Below are positions 1-9,515 of a stretch of DNA of 64,000 nucleotides, piece by piece (positions within the stretch are counted from its first letter, which is position 1; each line of letters begins with the position of its first letter). The notes under the pieces were generated by a model that saw only the letters and a program-made list of their open reading frames with translations, made no database searches and was not told the origin of the DNA. The translations under genes were made by a program, and so were the position numbers. Source of the stretch: Notamacropus eugenii (Eukaryota > Chordata > Mammalia > Diprotodontia > Macropodidae); contig NC_092877.1 in assembly GCF_028372415.1 (NCBI RefSeq), positions 251,053,510-251,117,509 of the forward strand. Reading direction: 5' to 3'.

Positions 1-47
1 TATTCTCACAAGCTGGTGTTTTAAATTCCTTGCAGAGATTTCTTATT

Positions 48-64
48 AAAATATTTGGAAGAGC
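48..64. repeat. Target-site duplication, left copy (HMGB1 retrocopy)
   Basis: The 17 bases at 48-64 recur at 1264-1280 with one mismatch. They bracket the HMGB1 retrocopy and begin at a TTAAAA motif (46-51), as expected for L1-mediated integration. A ten-base A run (1281-1290) follows the right copy. Confidence 0.8.
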
Positions 65-1263
65 TGACTCATACTCTTGCTGTTATTGCAGTAAAATGAA
101 CTCTATAGAGACAGAACACAGGCAAGTACGAGATGAATGGGCACTGGACTACTCTGTATGGATACGAGGAAAAATAATTAAAATGGACAAAGGTGATCCT
201 AAGGAGTCGAGTGGGAAAATGTCTTCATATGCCTTCCTCATGAAAATCTGCTGAGAGGAACACAAGAAGCACCCAGATGCTTCTGTGAGCTTCTCAGAAT
301 TTTCAAAAAAAAAAATATACTCTGTAAGGTGGAAGACGATGACTACTAAAGAGAAAGGAAAATTTGAGGACAGGGCAAAGCTTATAAGGTTCATTATGAA
401 AAAGAAATGAAAACCTAAATACCACTTAAAGGAGAAACAAAAAAAAAGATGTTTAAGGATCTCAATGCACTGAAGAGGGCTCCTTCAGCATTTTTCTTAT
501 TCTGTACAGAGTATTGTCCATAAATCAAAGGTGACCATCCTGGTCTTTCTATTGGAGATGTGGCGAAAAATGGGAGAAATGTTGTTGCAGATGAAAAGCA
601 GCTTTATGAAAAGAAGGCAGCTAATCTGAAGGAAAGATATGAAAGGGATATTGCTGCATACTTGGTGAAACAGAAACCTGATGTTGGTAAAAAGGGAAGA
701 ATTGTCAAGACTTAGAAGAGTAAAAGAAAAAGAAGGAGGAGGAAGATGATGAAGATGAGAAGGATGAAGAGGAGGAGAATGAAGAAAATGATGAGGAAAA
801 TAAGTTGGTTTTAGAGCTCTTTTCTTCTTGTCTATAAAGCTTTTGACTACTCCCTACACAACTCATTCCTTTCAAAAGATAAAAAAAAAGAAATGTAAGG
901 CTGTGTAAGATTTCTTTCTGAACTGTGCAGTGTCTTTTTTTTATGTAATTAACACTCTCTGAATGTGTTTTCAGATAGCTCTGTCCTTTAGTGGTACTTT
1001 CAATAGCCATTAACCTTGTCTGGTATAGAATGAGGGTTGTAAATTGGCATGGAAATTTAAAGCAGGAACTTTGTGCAGAGAACAAATTAGTAACATATAG
1101 GGATATAGTTCATTTTCATCTTCAGTTATCTATGTTACAGTATTTAAAATATTTTTGTACTGTTAACTAAATACCTCTCTGTAATTGCAAAAACAAAGGA
1201 AGTTGCAGTTCTTTTGTTGGCATGCTGAAGACTCCTAAGTAAATAAAATTTTTATTAAAAAAT
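65..1263 (+). pseudogene. HMGB1: HMGB1 processed pseudogene (retrocopy)
   Basis: This is an intronless, decayed copy of the mRNA for HMGB1, a nuclear DNA-bending protein with two HMG boxes and an acidic tail. The reading frame starts at ATG 183 (MDKGDPKESSGKMSSYAF) and follows the A box through [19 protein letters not shown]. The first stop is TGA at 252-254, where the parent has CRE. Further frame breaks follow in the B box ([15 protein letters not shown] and KKAAKLKE remain recognisable), then a Lys/Glu-rich tail and the original TAA at 801-803. The 3' UTR (804-1263) matches my memory of the short HMGB1 3' UTR and ends just after an AATAAA at 1242. Direct repeats at 48-64 and 1264-1280 (16 of 17 identical) flank it, and the left one sits in TTAAAA, the L1 endonuclease target. 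About 118 bp of presumed 5' UTR is retained. It is certainly non-coding as a full HMGB1. Confidence 0.93.
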
Positions 1264-1290
1264 AAAATATTTGGAATAGCAAAAAAAAAA

Positions 1291-3072
1291 TTCTGTCTCT
1301 GTTTTGGCTCTTTCTGGTTTAGGTATAAGCACCATATTTGTATTATAAAAATGGTACTCCTATTGGTTCACCTATTTTCCCAAACAGTTTATACAGTGCT
1401 GGGATTAATTACTCTTTAAACATTTTATAAAATCACTTGTAAATCCATCTGGATGTGGAGATTTTTTTCTTCAGGTGTTCTTTTATGGCTTGTTCATTTT
1501 TTTTTCCTAAAATGCAATTATTTCAGTATTTTATTTCTTTTGCTACTGTGGTCAATTTATAACTTTTATAGATATTCGTTCATTTCACTGTCAGATTTAT
1601 TGGCATACAGTTGGGAAAAATAGCTGCTAATTTTTGCCTTATTTTCCTATTCATTGGTGATGAATTCACTCTTTGTATTTTTGATGCTCATAATTTGGTC
1701 TTTTATTTCCTTTTGAAAAAAGTAAATTAAGTAAAGGTTTATGTATTTTATTGATTTTTTAATAGAACCAGCTCTTACTTTTAATGATCAGTTCTTTAGT
1801 TTGGTTACCTTCTGTTTTATGCCTTCTTTATCTCTTTTATTTAGATCTATTTTATGCTTTCACTTCTTATGAAATCAGGCTTACTACACCTGTCTATTTT
1901 TTTACTTCAGCCGAAGCATAATATATTCTGCCCCAGCCCCTTACTTTTACTATGTGTGTATCTTTCTGCTTTAAATGGGTTCCTATTAAATACCATATTG
2001 TAGTATTATGGTATTTATTTCACTCTGCTTTCTGCTTCCATTTCATGGGAGAGTTCTTCCCCTTCACAGTCACAATTAAGATTACTAACTGTAGTTCCCT
2101 CTCTCCTATTTTCCCCCATTTATACTTCTGTCTCCTTTCATCTTTTCTCTTCTCAGCAGCATTTTGCTTCTATCTACCACCTCCCTCAATGTGCACTCTC
2201 TTCTGTCAATCCTCCCTTTTCTTTCCCCTTCTGTCTCCTATTTCCCTATAGAGTAAGATAAATTCCTGTCTCCAATTAAATATGTATATTACTTCCTTCT
2301 TGAGCCAAATTCACTGAGAGTAAGGTTAAAACAATGCTAACGTCCCTTCCCCACTTTCTTTCCCTCTGCTATGTGTTTTGGGTCTGTTCATGTGACATAA
2401 TTCACCCTCTTCTGCCTCACCATTTCCTCTTCTCTTCATAGAATACTTTTTTAAGTCCTTATTTTTTTATATCATCACATCAAAGTCAACCTATGCCCGC
2501 AGTTTCTTTTTTATGTATAGTCCTAACTGTGCTGATACAGATACCTTTCTCCAGAGTTACAAGTACTATCTTTATGTGCAGGGATGTAAACAGTTTAATG
2601 TTATTGATTAACATGTTTTGTTTTCCTTTTTTTATGCATTTATTGAGTCATGTATTTGGAGATCAGATTTTCTGTTCAGCTTTGGTCTTTTCACAAGGAA
2701 TGTTTGAAAGTTCTCTATTTCATTGAATGTGCACCTTTTCCCCTGAAAGATTATGCTCCATTCAGCAAGGTAGTTGATTCTTGGTTGTAATCCAATCTAC
2801 TTTGTCTTGGGAGATATCACATTCTTCACCTTCAAATACTTTGCAGAATCTCCTAAGTCCTATGAAATCCTAATTTTGATCCTGTAAATATGAATTGACT
2901 CTTTCAGAATGTGTTCTTTCTGTGACCTGATAGTTCTGGAATTTTACTACAGTATTCCTTGGAGTTTCATTTTGGCATGTTTTTCAAGAGGTGAAAAGTT
3001 GATCCTTTCAATGATTATTTTACTTTCTCTTTCTAGGATATTAAGGCAATTTTCCTTGAAAATTTCTTGAAA
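1291..3072 (-). mobile_element. L1 fragment (ORF2 5' half, spacer, ORF1 3' end)
   Basis: Read on the minus strand, this matches the full-length L1 at 8256-15428 in the same order. 1291-1930 corresponds to the N-terminal RT and endonuclease part of ORF2 (compare 11100-12480). 1930-2080 is the start of the endonuclease domain (compare 12480-12640). 2080-2850 is the pyrimidine-rich inter-ORF spacer, and 2850-3072 is the 3' part of ORF1 (compare 13440-13690). Reading frames are full of stops. The right end is cut by the HAL1 starting at 3073. The L1 does not resume after that HAL1 and the following SINE, so the rest was lost or never present. The left end abuts the A run beside the HMGB1 retrocopy. 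Confidence 0.85.
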
Positions 3073-4264
3073 GGGGGGGGGGGAGGTGGAGCCAAGATGG
3101 CAGAGTAGAAAGATGCACCTACTCTAGCTCTCCCCCCATAGCCCATAAAATATCTATAAAAATGACCCTACACAAATTCAAGAGCCACAGAAGTCACAAA
3201 ATGACAGAGTGAAAGAGATTTCCAGTCCAAGACAGCCTGGAAGGCTGACAGGAATCACACTGGGCTTGAAGTGGAGTGCAGCTCAGCCCTGGTTGTGTGA
3301 CATGAGCAGTCCTCAGGGGCCAAATCCCTGGAAGCAGCTGAGGTTCTCAGATTACTCAACCCATAAATGTCAAAGACAGCTTCAAAGGTCAGTGAGAAAA
3401 CCCTTTCACCTGGGGGAGAAGGGAACGAGGTCAAGCCCCTGTGGGCCCAGTGCAGCAGTGGCAGCTGCAGCACAGCATTCATTTTAGGAACCCTCTGCCT
3501 AAAGCCCTTGAGGGAGTCAAGTTGATGATCTGGATCTCAACCCTGAGTGGCAGCCCTGGGGTGAGGAGTAGTGCATTGCCATGGTGGAGCAGGAAGGTGG
3601 TTGTGGAGAGGAAACCTTACTCACAGATTCTGAGCATAAAAACTCTATCAAATCAATCTCAGAGAGGAGCATAGCCTAACTTTGGCTGAGTGGCATGAGC
3701 AGTAATCCCTGGCAGCATCAGCAGCTGTGGTTCCCTGATTGTTCATTCCAAAAATACCAAAGATAGCTTCAATGATCCTGGGCAGAAAAGCCCGCAGTAT
3801 CTCCCAGACCAGAGAGCAAGCCAACAGAGGAAGAAAATCTTCTCCCTTGAATGTACCACCTTGGAGGAACTGAGAACTTACTGGTCACCAGAATATGCCC
3901 TCCTCTTGACAAAGGACTTGAAAGTAAAGTAACCTGCTGGGAAAATGCCCAAAAAAGGAAAAAAATAAGACTACAGAATGTTACTTTCATGGCGAACAGG
4001 TATTTTCTTCCATCCTTTAGGATGAGAAAGAACAATGCTTATCATCAGAGGAAGATGTAAAAGTCAAGGTTTCTGCACCCAAAACCTCCAAAACAAATAT
4101 GCAATGGTGCCAGGCCATGGAAGAGCTCAAAAAGGATTTTGAAACCAAAGAAAGAGAGTTAGAGGAAAAATTGGAAAGAGAAATGAAAGCAATGCAGGAA
4201 AATCATGAAAAGCAAGTCAATAGCTTGCTAAAGGAGATCCAAAAAAATGTTGAGGAAAATTTTT
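3073..4264 (+). mobile_element. HAL1 (half-L1), 5' UTR and start of ORF1
   Basis: The element starts with a G run, then GGAGCCAAGATGGCAG, the 5' terminal motif shared by the L1 and HAL1 copies of this window. About 900 bp of 5' UTR follows, colinear with the HAL1 copies at 21996, 32747 and 58977. ORF1 begins around ATG 3989 (MANRYFLPSF), quickly frameshifts, and continues in another frame from 4099 as a coiled-coil stretch (MEELKKDFETKERELEEK). The sequence stops at 4264, where a minus-strand SINE begins, and does not resume beyond it. Because ORF1 starts are shared by L1 and HAL1, the HAL1 assignment rests on closer similarity to the HAL1 copies here. Confidence 0.85.
3093..3101 (+). promoter_or_regulatory. 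YY1-like motif at HAL1 5' terminus
   Basis: CAAGATGGC lies about 20 bp from the element start. Human L1 has a YY1 site with the same AAGATGGC core near its 5' end that sets the transcription start. The same motif recurs at other L1/HAL1 5' ends in the window. Binding here is inferred. Confidence 0.5.
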
Positions 4265-4577
4265 GTGTTCATCCTTCTTTGTAGAAGAAGACCATGCCAT
4301 CAGAGAAATGATGCCATGACTTACACTTGACTTTGTTTTTGAGTGAGGGAGGGCTGTGCAGGTCACTAGCCTCACTTCTCCTCTAGAGCCATCTGAATCC
4401 AGTGCCCAGATATTCATCAGGATAACTGGAGATGACCCAGGATGAGGCAAATGAAGTTAAGTGATTTGCCCAAGGTCACACAGCTAGTGAGTGTCAATTT
4501 TCTGAGGTGAGATTTGAACTCAGGTCCTCCTGACCCCTGAACTGGTGCTCTGTCCACTGCACCACTTAGTTGCCCTA
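4265..4577 (-). mobile_element. tRNA-headed CORE-SINE with LINE-like tail
   Basis: On the minus strand the right end gives a tRNA-like head: an A-box-like region in GTGGTGCAGTGGACAGAGCAC and a B-box-like GAGTTCAAATC. Next comes the MIR/CORE-type segment (the complement of CCAAGGTCACACAGCTAGTGA on the plus strand), then a 3' part at 4270-4440 ending in short A-rich sequence. The 3' part resembles the tail of the longer repeat at 45865-46510. This is the widespread marsupial MAR1-like class; I am not sure of the exact subfamily. It interrupts HAL1 ORF1 sequence on its left. Confidence 0.85.
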
Positions 4578-4790
4578 AAGCATACTCATATGCACACATA
4601 CATACACATACATATATATAAATTTTAGTAATAATAAGAATATATATTTTAAATAATACATATTTTAAAATATAGTTGTACATATATATGCATTTTCTTA
4701 CCATTTTTTCTTTCTATTAAAATTATTTTTTCAACACACATTCCTTAATTGCATATATAAAATAGTTTAATAATCTTTTTTTTTTTAATT
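4578..4790. other. AT-rich unique DNA with short TATA/CATA tract
   Basis: A CATACATATA-type tract at about 4595-4625 is followed by AT-rich sequence and a T run at 4775. No gene signal was seen. Confidence 0.5.
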
Positions 4791-5390
4791 TTGAGTTCTG
4801 TGACAAATAAAAAGTTTGAGAGATCATTTCTGGGCAATGAGTCATTTTATTAATCATTGCTAGCAGATAACTAATGAAAGTGGTCAGTGACACTCTTGAA
4901 TGTTAAGGACTCATCATGAAAGCCATTTAATGCCTATTTACTTTTGAGAGAGTCAGCATTCCTGAGAATAGGAATCAACTCTGTTTGTTAATAATTAATG
5001 AAAATAATTATTAGCATAATGAGAGGTGAACTTATTCTAATGAGGGGCTGGAGAACATGACTGTTCTCTGGGTCTTGGATTAGGAAAAGGTGTTTCTTAT
5101 CCAGACTACCTCTGCATAAGGCAATCTAGACAAAAAGGTTTCTGCCTCTACTAAGACCTGGCTGAGTGGAACACAGTCGGTCAGAATTGACCTTTGATTA
5201 CATTTTTTCTTAATTTCTCTAGTTGGGTACGCATCTCCCATCAAAGATCAGAAAGTGTTTACCCTTAGGATTTGTGCAAACTCATCCATCAACAATGTCC
5301 TTCAGAGGTCAAATAACCTACCCTGTATTACAAGCTCTGAAAAGAAAAATTTGAGTCCTAATTCAATAATTTTTTACTAATATAAAAAAG
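4791..5390 (-). other. Possible solo LTR or unclassified old repeat
   Basis: On the minus strand the left end carries AATAAAATGACTCA and then a terminal CTTTTTATTTGTCACAG, reminiscent of an LTR polyadenylation region. The ends and a target duplication could not be defined, and no adjoining gag or pol was seen. It may equally be unique sequence. Confidence 0.2.
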
Positions 5391-5934
5391 AAATAATCAT
5401 TTCTTATGGCTTTCCCTCACAATTCTTTCCCCTACTTGACAAGGCAAGCAAAAGTTATATTTTATTGATGAGACAAGCTGAAGTGAATTTGTTTTTATTA
5501 AAATTTCTCAAACTTAAGGTGCCCTAAATTGAACTCAACACTTCCAAAACTTGCTCTTTTTTTAATTTTTCCATTTCAATTCATCACATTACCTTCCCGC
5601 AGTAACTCAGGCTTAAGATCTTGCAGGTATTACTGACTTCATCTTCACCTTTCATATCCAACAATTTGCAATGTTTTTATTCATTCCACTTATTCTCTAA
5701 TATTTCTTACTTCTGTAAATCTTTGCTCAAACCCTATTGACAACACTCTTATTGAGATTTCAGTTCGCAGTACCTACTACTTGTCTTCCTGCCTCTTATC
5801 TATCCTATATCCCATAAAACCTTCATATTATTACTCAAGCAATCTTCTCAAAGTCCTCTTCAAAATGCAATAGCCTACTAATAAAAAAAAAAAAACCTTC
5901 AACACCGTAAAAACACCTATATACCTTCACTCAT
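5391..5934. other. Unique AT-rich DNA, no gene seen
   Basis: Apart from an A run at 5884-5895, I see no repeat, open frame or RNA signal here. Confidence 0.5.
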
Positions 5935-6262
5935 GGAACTCTAATAGTATGTCTATATAAGTATGTATATGTGTGTGCATACATATATACAAACATATAT
6001 ACAGATATACATGCATACATATAAGTACACATACACAAATACATGCATATATACATATACTCAATGCACACATACATATGTGTGCACATATATATACACA
6101 CATATATAGACATATATGCATATACACACAATTCTGACATGCTTGGCAATATTACTTATTGGTAATATTGATAAGTATATATATAATGTAAATATGTACA
6201 TAATATATGTATTATATATGTGTGTGTATATATATATATGCATATATATATACAATGGTAAA
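5935..6262. repeat. Compound TATA/CATA/TGTA microsatellite
   Basis: Alternating purine-pyrimidine tracts (ATACATATA, TGTGTGCATA and similar) run for about 330 bp with a short unique island at 6128-6175. A near-identical block, CTTGGCAATATTACTTAT at 6142 and CTTGGCAATATTGCTTAT at 6265, flanks its right half, suggesting a local tandem duplication around the microsatellite. Confidence 0.85.
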
Positions 6263-6354
6263 AACTTGGCAATATTGCTTATCTTAGTTTCCTAGTCTGT
6301 CAAAAGTCATGAGGTAAAGATAACTCATCATTTCACATTGTGGGATATATAGTT

Positions 6355-6575
6355 GGCTAGCATTTACATGGTGCTTTAAAATTTGTGAACTATTTTAGAT
6401 ATATCTAATTTTATCTTCACAACAACCCTGGGAGGTTGATGATATTATAATAACTAATTTAAAGATCAGAAAACAAGCAGAGTAATCTCTGGCTTCTCCA
6501 GTGTCTCATACCAAGTAACCATAGGAGGCAATATTTGACCTCAGGTCTTTCTGCCTCTAGCTTCCTTGAATAGAA
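6355..6575 (-). mobile_element. MIR/CORE-SINE remnant
   Basis: CACAACAACCCTGGGAGGTTGATG, read in pieces, then a degenerate GATGAGGAAACTGAG-type block and TTTGACCTCAGGTCTTTCTG, follows the complement of a CORE-SINE. The tRNA-derived head would be at the right end, so the element is on the minus strand. It is strongly diverged. Confidence 0.7.
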
Positions 6576-7364
6576 GTGCAAATAAGTAAACATAGCAAGA
6601 AAGATACATTCATTCCTTTAAAACGTCTGTTTTGCAATTTTATAGTCAATTAAAGTTTCTCTAATATAGAGGTAATATATTCTTTACGTAATACATATAG
6701 CAAATTTTACACTTTCAGTACATACTATAATTTGGTAAACTCAGTTTTTAAATTCAACTATTAGGATCTCCAAATAAAAAAAAAAATACAATGTGACTGA
6801 GCAATAAATTTTATTTTGAAATGGAAAAATATTTTTGGTGACTATATTTCCATTAGAGTTTTATCTTTATCTAGTGTATGATTGTGTTAAGTCCTCTTGT
6901 TAAGAAAACAAAGTTTATCCTGGTCTCTCTACCCCATTCTGGTAGAATTGTTCTTCTTTTGAATCCCAACAATGTGCAGTTTTCATTAAGTTCAGCTCTC
7001 TAGACTAGTGTGAATCTATTCTACTAACCTGATATTTCCATCATTATCCATTGCCTACTTTTGTCAAGATTCCTCCTGCATCCTTATGTCGTGAGGTTAG
7101 GAATTGCTTCTCTATTCTGGTGCATCATCATCTCATTTTCTAAAACTTAGAAGATTTTTTGATGATCATACTTTAAAAACAAATTTACCTTGAAATATAT
7201 CAAGTCTATTCAGAACTTATTCTTTAAATAGCAGTTTGCAGCCTAAAGTTATCCTCTCATTTTTACTAAACACCAAAGTTGTACTATGTTAGTAGCATCC
7301 TCTAAATGCAAATACGTATGTTCTATATCTCATTTGTTCCAGGTCAGTCTCTTTGTATCTATTC
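6576..7364. other. Unique AT-rich DNA, no gene seen
   Basis: About 790 bp without a recognisable repeat, coding frame or RNA signal. Confidence 0.5.
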
Positions 7365-7520
7365 ATTAGATCATAGAACTTAATGTTGGAAGGGACCTTA
7401 GAGATCTACCCTCTAAATAATTTATATTTCAGATGACCACATTGATTCTCAGAGAACTGACATATCTCCAAGGTAACACAAACAGTACACAGAAAAGCTG
7501 GGGTTTGTATTTAGGTCCTT
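7365..7520 (-). mobile_element. CORE-SINE remnant (GGAAGGGACCTTAGAGATC type)
   Basis: GATCATAGAACTTAATGTTG followed by GAAGGGACCTTAGAGATC and a diverged region ending in a GTATTTAGGTCCTTTG block matches the complement of the mammalian MIR/CORE class that ends in 'ggactagatgatctctaaggtcc'. The same family occurs in the opposite orientation at 31045-31190. Confidence 0.7.
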
Positions 7521-8242
7521 TGTATTTTGATCATTTTTTTTCTTTATACTGTGTATTGCAGCAATTACATAAATTTTATTGTGCAAGTGGGAGAAAATGA
7601 AAAGGGAATTATTCTCTTCCTCTGCCTCCCACTTTTGATTTTTACCCCTGATGTCCTTCATCCATTTTCAAATGTGCATTTAGACTTATCATGGAGAGAG
7701 TGTTGCTCCATTATTCCCTAATTCTCACTTGAATGATAAAATTTTCTGTCCACATAGACGAAGATAAAGATGCTATAGCAGGCTGAGGATATATTCTTGA
7801 ACATTAATTAGATGACTATTTACCCTCCATGCCTATAAGCTCTCCCTTTCTCAAAATGTTAATGGGTTATATTCAGAAAGCATACACACACACACACACA
7901 CCATACTCCTACCCAATATTCAGATACTATATGAAATGCCCAAATATAAGATTCAGCTAGTTGTCAATTATTTTGCATACACCACAGACCCTGCAAACAG
8001 CTGTCTGTGAGTAATGCCTCAGGGAGCTAAAGTGTTAGCTCATCAGCACTTTCAGAAGAGGGATATCTATCTCCAGAACTACTAACTCTCTGAAACATTC
8101 CATTTGCTGGGACAACACCAGTGCAATTTAGTATGGTCACTGGCAACAAAAGATATGTTTTGCACATAGCTTTAATTCTGTACTTGTGATGTCTTGAAGT
8201 CCTAGGAAGAAAAGTCTTTTTTTAAACAATGTATTGTCATGA
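7521..8242. other. Unique DNA with short CA repeat
   Basis: A CA dinucleotide run lies at about 7885-7901. Nothing else was recognised. Confidence 0.5.
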
Positions 8243-9162
8243 TTTGTGTGGTTTCTTTTTTAAATTTAAGTTATTTTATTTGCTTTCAGTGTTCTACAGT
8301 CACTTCCATATACCTTAGATTTTTCCCCTTCATCCCCCTCTTTTCCCACTCCCTCCTGAGATGACATGAAATTTTATAAAGGTTCTACTCATACATTCCA
8401 ATTAAATACATTTTCACCTTAGTCATGTTGCATAGAAGAACTAAAATGAATGTGAGAAATCATAAAACAAAACATAATACAAAAGAAAATGATCTGCTTC
8501 ATTCTGTGATCAAATTCCATAGTTCTGTCTCAGCATGTGGAACGCCTTTTGCCTCAAGTCCATTGCTAATTTTTTAAGTCCTTGCATTGCAATGAAGTAT
8601 TAAGGCTATCAGAAAAATTCCTCAAACACCGTGGTTGTGGCTATGTAAAAAGTTCTCCTGGTTCTGCTCCTTTCCCTCAGCATCAGTTCATATAACTCTT
8701 TCCAGACCTCTCTGAAGTCTTCCTGTTCATCATTTCTTATAGCACAATGGTACTCAATTACATTCATATGCCACAACTTATTCAGCAATTCTCCAATTGA
8801 TGGGCATCCCTTTGATTTTGGCCACCACAAAGAGAGCTGCTATAAATATTTTTGTACATTTAGGACCCTTTCCCATTTTTAGGATCTCTTGGGGATAGAG
8901 TCTTAGAAGCAGTATTGTTGGGTCAAAGGGTATGCACATTTTTGTAGCCCTTTGGACATAGTTCCAAATTGTTCTCCAGAATGGTTGGATCAGCTCACAG
9001 CTCAATCAACAATTAATTAGTGTTCCAATTCCCCTACATCTTCTCCAACATTTATCATCTTCCTGTTCAGTCATGTAGGTCAACCTGAAAGTTGTGATGT
9101 GGTACCTCAGAGTTGTTTTGATTTACGCATCTATATTCAGTAGTGATTTAGAGCATTTTTTC

Positions 9163-9246
9163 TTTTCTTTTTTTTTTTTTACAACATTCAGAACTTTATT
9201 AGGTTAAGCATCAAATTCTTGACTAGTGAGAGAAATTTACATTTGA

Positions 9247-9317
<71 letters not shown>

Positions 9318-9515
9318 TAGGCCAATGATCAAAAAGTCAGACTTGTAGGCTCTAGAGATCATGATGTGCAGATATTTCAAATAGTTGTTACTTTTTTCTT
9401 TCTTTTTTATTTTGTTTTCAGTGTTCTATAATAACTTCCATGTATCTTAAATTTTTCCCCTTCCTACCCTCCTTCCCCCCTACTTCAGCACTCCCTCCCA
9501 GAGATGGCAAGATGA
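9163..9515 (-). mobile_element. Nested L1 tail carrying a probable 3' transduction
   Basis: Within ORF2 of the larger L1, the host sequence stops after GAGCATTTTTTC (9151-9162) and resumes at ATTTTTTTCATATG (9515). The insert, read on the minus strand, is an L1 3'-UTR end (9515-9411), an A-rich L1 tail (9410-9392), then about 210 bp of non-L1 sequence (9391-9181) with a GA repeat. It ends with AATAAA (complement at 9195-9200) 14 bp before a poly(A) tail (9180-9163). The short shared ATTTTTTC flank is compatible with a target duplication. Read-through transcription of an L1 into a downstream poly(A) signal explains all parts; a template-switch chimera with an mRNA is the alternative. Confidence 0.75.
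9247..9310. repeat. TC/GA dinucleotide microsatellite
   Basis: About 32 uninterrupted TC units lie inside the non-L1 part of the nested insertion. Confidence 0.95.

Noticed and set aside
183-803. Possible functional HMGB1 gene
   Set aside because: No introns, early stop at 252-254, later frame breaks, poly(A) signal and target-site duplication mark it as a retrocopy.
4515-4577. tRNA gene on the minus strand
   Set aside because: The A- and B-box-like words belong to the head of a SINE; no cloverleaf with a proper acceptor stem is evident.
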